Positions 56,702-64,000 of a stretch of 64,000 nt of DNA are shown in pieces. The notes under the pieces are model-generated. The model was not told the DNA's origin. It was given only the letters and a program-made list of their open reading frames with translations, and made no database searches. Source of the stretch: Portulaca oleracea (Eukaryota; Streptophyta; Magnoliopsida; Caryophyllales; Portulacaceae); NCBI GenBank assembly GCA_029582165.1, contig CM055868.1, positions 9,561,501 to 9,625,500 on the forward strand, given 5' to 3'. Numbering within the stretch: position 1 is the first letter of the stretch; every line of letters begins with the position of its first letter. Both the position numbers and the translations under genes were made by a program.

Positions 56702-58815
56702 TCCAAGAGCATGGACACCATAGGCGATAGCCTTTAGATTCAATCGCATAACAAAGAAATAGCTCTATGAGATAATTTATCTTCATTAACATGAACAAAC
56801 ACAGTACATCCAAAGGTTCTTAGGAAGGAGTAATCAACAGCTTTACCTGACCAAACTTCTTCTAGGATTTTGAAGTAAAGAGCTGAATGAGGAGATCGAT
56901 TGATGAGATAACATGCCGTTAAACATGCTTTTGCCTAGAATTCACGCCGGTTTCCATAAGTTAGCATGAGAAAACATACAACAGGATCTCTTCAAGATGG
57001 TTTGGTTAATGCGCTGTGCAATGCTATTCTGTTGAGGTCTGCCCACTAATGTCTTGTGCCGAGCAACGCCCTCAATTGCATAAAACTCATTAAAGTCATG
57101 CTCAACAAACTCAAGACCATTATCAGTTCGGAGTGTCTTGATCTTTCTCCCAGTTTAATTTTCAACCAGGGCCTTGAACTTCTTGAATGTGGGGAGGACC
57201 TCATTCTTCTTCCGAAGGAAATAATCTTAAACCTTTCTTGAGGAATTATCCACAAAGGAGAGCATATAGCGCTTGCCACTGAAGGAGGCAACACCCGAAG
57301 GCCCCACAAGTTAGAATGAGTATAGTCTTGGATACCTTCGGTGGTGCGAGTGGTCGTAGAGAAGCTCACTCTCTTCTTCTTACCAAATACAATAATGATC
57401 GTAGAAGTCAAGTTTTCTAGATCTTGCTTGCCAATAAGACCTCTCTTGTTGAGCAACAACATGCCTTTTTCACTCATATGCCCGAATTGAGCATGCCACA
57501 ATTGAGTGTGATCCACATCCGGGGATAAAGTCGCTGCTACAACCGAATTTGTAACTGTAGTGCCGTCTAGAATGTATAGGCTCCTGCGCCTATTTCCTCA
57601 TATGAGAACCAATAAGCCCCGAGAGATATTCAGGACTCCATCTCACTTGTATACTTGCAACCAAGAGACTCTAGAGTACCAAGCAAGTTCAAATTACACT
57701 TCAAGTTAAGTCAGAAATATGGCATACATTGGATAGGGTTCTCATAACAACATCATGTGTTTTAATCAATACATACCACTCCCATGAACCTTGCAAGAAG
57801 CATCATTACCCATAAGCACAACACCTTGATCTAGGGGTTTATATGTAGAAACCAGTCCCGATGAGGACACATATGATAAGTACAACCAGAAGCAATAACC
57901 TACTCATTCTCATGATGGTTATCTTAAGTGGTTACAAGTAATACATCACATTCAGAGTTCACTATAGAAGCCTCTCCATTAGGTTTATTGTTTGCCTCAT
58001 TTTCTTTCTTTTTCTTTTTCTTCTTTAACTTCTAACACTCAGAGGCTTTGTGACCTAGATTCTTATAGTAGTTACACTTGCTGGTTGACTTATGGCGTCT
58101 AGACTTAGATCCAGAGGGTTTTCTACTACTACTCTTGCCTCTGTCAGAGTTTTTACATCTAACAACTAGGCCTTCTCCTCTATCATTATTTCTAGCATTA
58201 AGGTATAATTTTTCATGGGCAAAAGGCTAGTTTTGACACCATCAAGTGTCGGTTCATTACCACAATACAACACAATCGCCTTAAATTGTAGGATTCAGGC
58301 AATGACACAACAAGCACAAAGCCTTATCTAGGTAGCTCATCTTTTGATCAATACTCTCAAGATCATGAATAAGAGAAGTAAACACATTGAAGTGTTTTGG
58401 AACAGGAGTACCTTCGACCATCTTAAAAGAATAGAGTCTACCCTTCATGTGGATCATGTTGGCGATGCTCTTCGTCATGTAGAGTTGTTCCAAAGATCCA
58501 CAGATGCCTCCATGCCGAGAACATGTAGCACATTCGGTGCTAAACACGGTTAAATGGTTGATAGAGCTCTCTCCTCAAGATCATTCCAATTTTTGAAGGC
58601 GCCCTTCTTCACCTTCTTATTCGCCGTCCAAGCATCATCATCCATAGAATCAAGTTTCTTGAGTAACCTATTGAGAACTTTCCACGATCCGTTTTGCATC
58701 AACGCCTTCATCTGAGCCTTCCAAATGTTGAAATTGATCTCTTCATCGAACTTAGGAATTTCAGTCTTCATGTTAGAACTCATCCTTGATACCAAAACTC
58801 TGATACTACTTGTTT
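56702..58815 (-). pseudogene. Copia gag-pol remnant, minus strand
   Basis: Reading from 58800 downward: gag start (MKTEIPKFDEEINFNIWKAQ, then MKALMQNGSWKVL), a UBN2-like gag segment (VEGTPVPKHFNVFTSLIHDL, 58547-58281), a zinc-knuckle remnant CNYYKNLGHKASEC at about 58070 whose second Cys is Tyr, and a GAG-pre-integrase LWHAQFGHMSEKGMLLLNKR (57510-57440). Integrase pieces run down to 56702, ending near GYRLW. RT and RNase H are absent, truncated where the Cassandra LTR lies. Stops and frameshifts throughout. Confidence 0.8.
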
Positions 58816-59264
58816 GGAAATATGCATAAATTCGGTATAGGATTCAACCACATGGAAACAATGAAAGCTAAAATAAGGAGAACAATTGTGTGAGAAACCG
58901 TAGAACTCGGAGAAAAATCCACAAACGACGACAACCAGAAAAGTTCCACGATGAGAAAAGATGAGTACAAAGGCGATCACAATCGCAATATGTGATTTGA
59001 TCAAGATTAAAGGACAAAACCCTCTCTTAAACTCTTTCTTTCTCTATCGGAATGCAAAAATGGAATAGTTAGATATGAAACCACAACAAAGCTCTCAAAG
59101 GGAATATAAAAGCTCTCACAATTACACAATATGTGCTAAACTCTCTCTTTGATGTGTGATGTTATGAAAATTATTGCATACTCCCGCAGGAGTATGCCTT
59201 GTCTCTTTACTGCCACTATGGTCTGGATAGAAATAAATATAACGCGCACATGATAAACCTGCAA

Positions 59265-59338
59265 CTGGTAGAATAGCTCAATGGTAGTGCCATAATTCTT
59301 GGTAAATACGCGGTTGGAGGTTTGAATTTGCTCATACG
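59265..59338 (+). other. tRNA-like sequence, left arm
   Basis: TAGCTCAATGG (A-box/D-arm-like, 59274-59284) and GGTTTGAATTT (B-box/T-arm-like, 59319-59329), spacing as in tRNA genes. Acceptor stem does not pair, so it is not a functional tRNA. Confidence 0.6.
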
Positions 59339-59739
59339 CTTTGATTGTTTTTCACAATTTTATGATTTTCGTATATATGTTTTTCTTTATATGTCAATCA
59401 AAGATTCATTTTTTATTCTCATACTTTTTGAAATTTCCTTAAACTTATTTTTTAGTGAGTTTGTCATCCACCTACTTTTAAATTTCCATTATGAGTTTTT
59501 TTTTAATCTTGCAAAATTTTAATTAATATATTGTAATTAATTCAAATTTAGGTTTAATCATCATTTAGATTGTTTAAAAATTTAGTATTTTTATCTTTTA
59601 ATATATTTTGTATATTTAAAGTAATTAGAAAAAATTGTATTGCACTAATTGCTATCACAATATTGTTAAAAGCACTCAATTATACATTATTTTATTGATT
59701 TTAATTGAGCTTCTTCGACCGACGAAAAAATTATTTTGC

Positions 59740-60235
59740 AGCCTAGCACAATATTTGTCTTTTTTACACACTATTATGTACTCTATTGCATACTAGTATG
59801 GACTCATTTACATACTAGCATATATTCCTTTACACACTAGCTAGCATAAACTCATTTGCACACTATCACACCCTTTTATGTACAATAACACACACTCACA
59901 CAAACTTATTTACACACTAACATATATTCATTTGCACAATAGCACAAAGTGTTTTGCACACTAAGACTTCTTTGCACATCGGCACAAACTCTTTCACACA
60001 CTACCATAAGCTTCTTTGCACACTAATTATAGTAGGGATACCTTCGCGTATAAATATGTAATTCATCACACATTATCGTAAATTGCTTTGCACACTAAGA
60101 AAAAATCATTTGCACACTACCACAGATTCTTTTTGCACAAGAAAAAAATTCATTTGCACACTAGTACAGATTCATTTGTACACTAGCAAAAACTCATTTG
60201 CACACTAGTCAAGACAAAACTGTGGGACAATGGAA
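59740..60235. repeat. Minisatellite of TTTGCACACTAGCACAAACT-like units
   Basis: About twenty degenerate ~20-25 bp units with the core TGCACACTA. Direct orientation. Forms the centre of the symmetric element. Confidence 0.85.
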
Positions 60236-60544
60236 ATTCAATAATTGTGGGACAACTAAAACTATGAGACAACTAAAACTATATGATAACACACTAAAGT
60301 AAATTAATATTTATACATATCTTGTACGAATGAGTGAGAACACTTATATATATTTTTTTTAAAAATTGTTAAAAAAAATAGGATTTGCAAAGAAAATTAA
60401 AAAAATATTACAAGCATACAATTTTCTTAAATTTAAAATACGTGTAAAGAAGAATATTAAATATTTCATGTGGAAGAAGAAAATAAATGGAAAAAGGAAG
60501 AGAAATAATAGCTGAAAGAAGGAAGAAAATACGAAAAATACATG

Positions 60545-60612
60545 TAAGGGGTTTTGAACCAATGACACACAATAAGGATAGGGCATTGCCAACCAACAAG
60601 CTACTACTACTT
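60545..60612 (-). other. tRNA-like sequence, right arm
   Basis: On minus TAGCTTGTTGGTTGG (60603-60589) and GGTTCAAAACC (60560-60550), a perfect GGTTCRANNCC-type B box. Better preserved than the left arm. No stable acceptor stem seen. Confidence 0.65.
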
Positions 60613-60719
60613 TTGTGAATAAGTTTACGCGCACTAGTAATTATTCTAATATAGGATGACAGGACTAATAAAGCGAGTCGTACTCCCGCGGGAGTACAAC
60701 ATAAGATCCGGTGATGTTA

Positions 60720-61029
60720 ATACCCATGGTAGCTACGTACCTCCATTTATACTCAAAGTTTGACGGAGAATATGGAAAGAATTATTGATGGAGTATTATG
60801 AAAAGTCTTGGATAACAATTCTTACCATACCATTATAGAAAGACTTGGAAAATAATTTAGAGCAATTGAGATATGTGGAAATAATCCAATGAGACATATT
60901 CCAATAATGAAATTTAAGAGTACTGAAACATATCAGGTGATATCTCATGTTGTTTCATATAATATCAATCTATTGTTTATATAATGGTTAATTTCTTTGC
61001 AGAAAACATGTAAAGATGCATGCATGCAA
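60720..61029. other. Copia LTR remainder and flank
   Basis: AT-rich. Probable continuation of the copia LTR to about 60932, then unassigned sequence. Confidence 0.35.
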
Positions 61030-61355
61030 GCATTTTTTTTAAAAAAAATACCCCAAATGCGCCGGATCGCGTCCAGACCATGGTCCAGACAACCTAAGAA
61101 CGCGTCTGGACCATGGTCCGAACGCCCTATGGACGCGCTTGACCATGGTTGAGCCACAATCCGAGCGCGTGTCGACCATGGTCCGGACGCGTTCTTTGGG
61201 CATTCGGACCATGGTCAAAATTTGCTCGGATTGCGGTTCGACGATGGTTTAGGCGCATCCATAGTGCGTCCGGACATGGTCTAGATGCATTCTTAAGGCA
61301 TCCGGACCATGGTCCGAGCCCGATTCGGGCGATTTGGGGTATTCTTTTTTTTTAA
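61030..61355. mobile_element. Foldback element packed with GGACCATGGTCC palindromes
   Basis: Ends AAAAAATACCCCAAATGCGC and GGCGATTTGGGGTATTCTTT are inverted. The body has about eight degenerate ~35-40 bp units with ACCATGGT at the centre and GCGTCCGGACC-type flanks. High GC against an AT-rich background. Open frames on both strands are repeat artefacts. Confidence 0.8.
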
Positions 61356-61362
61356 AAATTCG

Positions 61363-61363
<1 letters not shown>

Positions 61364-61408
<45 letters not shown>
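61364..61408. repeat. (TTA)n microsatellite
   Basis: About fifteen TTA units immediately beside the foldback. Confidence 0.95.
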
Positions 61409-61409
<1 letters not shown>

Positions 61410-61410
61410 T

Positions 61411-62009
61411 AGTCTTCAACCTGTGCGATGCATAGAGTCTAATAAAATAATTATTTTCATTTTCAAAAATAAATGATAAATACAAATTATGAAGAACAAA
61501 ACATTAATCATCCTATCAAATGAAAAGATATCGTAATAAATTCATGAAATGAAAACCAATCACTTATGAATCTATGATATATGCTACAAAAATTATTGAG
61601 GGATAAATTTATCAAATGAAAAATCAATGAATTATGAACTAATGATATATGCTACCAGTGTTATTGAGGGAGCAGTCATCATTCAACATGCAACCTACCT
61701 GAGATTACTATTGGGTCGTTGGGTTGCAGTACATCATTCTCCACCACCAGATTTTAGGCCCCTTTTCCATATGATTACTCATGAGGCTCCTATGCATTTG
61801 CCATTACTCCCAGCCATGTCCCATTCATTTAGGTGTGGTGAAGCATATACATAGAATATCTATTTCCTTGATATCATTTTGCAGATGAATTACTATTTAG
61901 TTTATTTTACAAAACTATAAGTAGTGCCAAGAACAGAAGAAAATCAATACTACAAATGCTTTTGCCTAATTAGCTATGCCATGAAATAGCTGTTCACTTT
62001 ATTCACTGT
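61411..62009. other. Unassigned AT-rich stretch
   Basis: A 75-codon plus ORF at 61627-61854 shows no motif or gene context. Nothing else supported. Confidence 0.45.
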
Positions 62010-62616
62010 GCCTATTTATCAAGATTTGGTTTTCGATTCCACTTCCGTGCTAGCTGGTTGGCCATGCTACCACATACTTCAATACACTTTTGCTTCCATC
62101 TACAAAATACGTTCCAGGGACTCCCAACCTTCATGGGAGAATTAGGGGTACGGAGGTAAAATTTACAGCCAATGTACTTGTTGAGTATGGAGCTCCATTT
62201 TTCCAGTTTGTTGGCCATGCTGCTACTGTCCATTTTATACTTTGCACCACCATAGCCTTATGTAATTGTAGACCTAGGAACAAAACACAACTATGGTTCC
62301 ATAATGTCCATATTATAAGAAACCAAGCAACTATCCAAATCTTCCTTATCATTCTGTTAGGAAAGTGAACATTCATTGAGCCCTCATGCTTTAATCTCAA
62401 AGTTTGTGCTTGTTGAAGGTCGGATCCCAGATCACGCATAATTTGCCAAATGTGCCAGGAATACTGAAATTTCAGAAACAAATGATGTATGTCTTCTCGT
62501 CGACATTGGCAAGATGGGCAAATATCTTCTTCTTCAGTTATAATCTCTTTCTCTACAATTGATTTATTGTGTTGCGCCTCCAATAAATATCCTAGATTTT
62601 TAATAAATGAATGCAT
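62010..62616 (-). pseudogene. LINE C-terminal remnant with zf-RVT-type domain
   Basis: The open frame on minus contains CPSCQCRREDIHHLFLKFQY followed by SWHIWQIM, the zinc-binding zf-RVT signature (CPxC...E..HLF..C...IW) found after the RT of plant LINEs, and WFLIIWTLWNH downstream. The fourth ligand, usually Cys, reads Phe or Gln. RT is absent. 5'-truncated or eroded. Confidence 0.7.
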
Positions 62617-62700
62617 TAGCCTAAATTTTCGAAATAGACAAAAAGAGTCACATTCAAGGCAACTGTAATATGCAACTTAACAACATTTAATGAGACAGAC

Positions 62701-62896
62701 CTGTACAACAATTTCCATCAGCACACAATGCAGACTTGGCTTCAACATTATCAGGCTCTGTACTGGACTAAGACCTTGAGTTACATGATCCCCACTGTTC
62801 AACTCTTTTTCATTATTATCACCAGTCTTAGAAGAACATAAACAATCTAACAGTTTCAGAATTGGTTCAGGAAAATGAGGAACTTCACCCCACAAC
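62701..62896 (-). CDS. Candidate internal exon of an unidentified gene
   Basis: On minus a strong acceptor (TTTTTTTAAGCAG) at 62898/62897 opens a 196-bp frame LWGEVPHFPEPILKLLDCLC then SSKTGDNNEKELNSGDHVTQ and so on, ending at CAG|GTCTGT (62701). Amino-acid composition is protein-like and not transposon-like. I do not recognise the family. Neighbouring exons could lie at 62930-63050 and beyond the window. Confidence 0.35.
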
Positions 62897-63086
62897 CTGC
62901 TTAAAAAAAGAAAAAGAACAATCTAACAGTTTTAAATGCTTAGAAGCAAAATTAAATCAAAGCAGAACACTTTGCAATTCTTGCTCTTGGGTTCTCTTCA
63001 CTTTTCTAATCTTAGATTGCAACCTGGTTAAAATTTAAAATTACTAAAAACCAAAATCATCAATGATGACCATATGCATGAATTAG

Positions 63087-63376
63087 CAAAAAATTACTCA
63101 GAGGTACCCTAACTTTTGGGGAAACTATTTTTCGGTACCCCAACTTTTCAAAACTCATTTTGAGGTACCCTTACTTTTTGGGTTAGTAATTATTTGGTGC
63201 TTTTCTAGTCATCAATTTTATTAAGTTGGGTATTTCTTCAAAAATAGAAGAACAAGGGTATTTCGGCCACTTAACCAAATTGATGAACGAAAAAGCACCT
63301 AATAATTTCTAACTCAAAAACTAAGGGTACCTGAAAAACATTTCACCACAATTAGGGTACCTCCTATTAATTTTTT
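63087..63376. mobile_element. Mutator-type foldback MITE (290 bp)
   Basis: Inverted ends AAAAAATTACTCAGAGGTAC and AAAAAATTAATAGGAGGTAC (minus), flanked by the perfect 10-mer CATGAATTAG (63077-63086, 63377-63386). Internal GGTACCCTAACTTTT units are repeated. The left arm has one extra unit. Non-coding. Confidence 0.85.
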
Positions 63377-63527
63377 CATGAATTAGTGTTGAAGAAATAG
63401 AATTTGGCTCATGGATACAATTAAAAGTATAAGAATATACGCAAGTGTGAAACAGATGGGTGGGTCAGGAGTCAGGACATTGCTTTGGAGACATTGAAGC
63501 ATGGATCTCTAGGATTACAACCCACTG

Positions 63528-63986
63528 TCACAATTGCCTGCAAATTTCATCACACATGAGAACACCAAAAAGAAAGACAAAAAAGAGGTATTCAAGAGTC
63601 AAGAGTGCATTGTACCTGTTCGACGGTATTCCTAGCTTGAGAAAAGGAGCCTTGATAAGGTAATCAAATAGGCAACACCAAGAACAACAGAAACGCATAA
63701 TTAGGGGTGGGCAACGGGCACAAACACCATTCTCTAAAACGTAAATTTTCGATGAAGAAGAGAAACTGAAAGTAATGGAAAAACTAACCGTTCTAACTCT
63801 GTGAAGACCATTCTCTAAAACGTAAATTTTCGATGAAGAAGAGAAACTGAAAGTAATGGAAAAACTAACCGTTCTAACTCTGTGAAGAGCATTCTCTAAA
63901 ACGAAGGAGATAAGAATGATAACAACACAAACACCAACAACAACCCAGGGTGGGTGTTTAATCAAGCTTTCTCTCTCCACTTTCAC
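63528..63986 (-). other. Open frame of 152 codons with 27-residue repeats, status uncertain
   Basis: Starts MKVERESLIKHPPWVVVGVC and continues with a hydrophobic stretch VVIILISFVLENAL that could be a signal anchor, then two to three copies of a 27-residue unit (HRVRTVSFSITFSFSSSSKI). The repeat is an 81-bp DNA duplication that keeps frame. It could be the first exon of a gene running leftward, or chance. No family recognised. Confidence 0.3.
63726..63905. repeat. 81-bp tandem duplication
   Basis: ACCATTCTCTAAAACGTAAA starts at 63726 and 63807, with a third partial start at 63888 and CATTCTCTAAAA again at the window end (63989). Copies 1 and 2 are essentially identical, so the duplication is recent. 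Confidence 0.95.
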
Positions 63987-64000
63987 CCCATTCTCTAAAA

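Larger units (their letters stand above)
59165..60710. mobile_element. Symmetric element with tRNA-like sequences in both inverted ends
   Basis: Flanked by a perfect 9-bp direct repeat GTGATGTTA (59156-59164, 60711-60719). Both ends, read inward, have a palindrome ACTCCCGC(A/G)GGAGT about 14 bp in, then a GCGC-containing spacer, then a tRNA-like A box exactly 77 bp after the palindrome, then a B box 43-45 bp on. The middle is a minisatellite. No transposase. The 9-bp duplication points to Mutator-type mobilisation. Confidence 0.7.
58816..60932 (-). mobile_element. Probable 5' LTR of the copia remnant, interrupted
   Basis: On minus, the copia primer-site-like sequence (AGTATCAGAGTTTTGGTATC, 58813-58790) follows an LTR-like end CCAAACA. 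Upstream, sequence resumes after a 1546-bp insertion with the same 9-mer GTGATGTTA at both edges. The start near 60932 (TGTTTCAGTACTC on minus) is a guess. Uninterrupted length would be about 560 bp. Confidence 0.45.

Noticed and set aside
59265..59338. A functional tRNA gene
   Set aside because: A and B boxes are present but the acceptor stem does not pair, and a mirror copy lies in the right arm of the same element.
61364..61485. Poly-Asn ORF on the minus strand
   Set aside because: Translation of the (TTA)n microsatellite.

Overview
This is a plant nuclear DNA window, almost certainly from a dicot. The plant calls rest on a complete plant-type maintenance DNA methyltransferase gene with GT-AG introns, plant transposon families (Stowaway, MULE with plant mobile domain, Cassandra, hAT, copia, gypsy), and two insertions of an endogenous plant pararetrovirus (Caulimoviridae). 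I cannot name the species from sequence alone. There is one clear host gene. The rest is a dense, deeply nested transposon region.

Layout. 1-4400: Stowaway and Mutator-type MITEs, a 22-bp minisatellite, a probable copia LTR and two LINE tails. 4433-14111 (minus): a MET1/DNMT1-type cytosine-5 methyltransferase. Eleven coding exons can be read with good splice sites and give 1542 residues with every catalytic motif present. Its first coding exon and splice acceptor are tandemly duplicated (243-bp unit). 15541-18799: no gene recognised. 18800-35838: a Mutator-like element (MULE1) carrying a plus-strand plant mobile domain (PMD) gene and a convergent minus-strand gene that joins a MULE transposase to an OTU-type cysteine protease. 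It is interrupted by a 1.4-kb solo LTR, a ~300-bp-arm foldback and a nearly whole, circularly permuted pararetrovirus (26698 to about 34790). 36207-36840: a hAT MITE. 36890-48650: a second member of the same MULE family (MULE2) with the same gene set. It is interrupted by a copia solo LTR and by an element with 200-bp terminal inverted repeats that encloses a second pararetrovirus piece (promoter, tRNA-Met primer site, two small ORFs), itself split by a 2.65-kb solo LTR. 48803-56427: a hAT transposon whose transposase is split by a copia solo LTR that contains a 3.4-kb gypsy-type solo LTR. 56428-56701: a Cassandra LTR with a 5S rRNA-derived domain. 56702-60932: remnants of a minus-strand copia element, with a 1.55-kb symmetric element inserted in its probable LTR. 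That element has tRNA-like sequences in both inverted ends. 61030-64000: a palindrome-rich foldback, a LINE remnant, a candidate host exon, a Mutator-type MITE and an in-frame 81-bp repeat.

How it fits together. The virus copies are decayed by nonsense and frameshift mutations, except for the transactivator-like ORF and several small ORFs, which remain open. The gene order (coat protein before movement protein, then protease-RT-RNase H, then transactivator) matches cavemovirus/solendovirus-type genomes. The MULE genes are also broken, in different ways in the two copies. Nesting order gives relative ages: MULEs first, then virus and LTR insertions, then a Stowaway MITE inside the virus. MET1 is the one gene here that looks functional.
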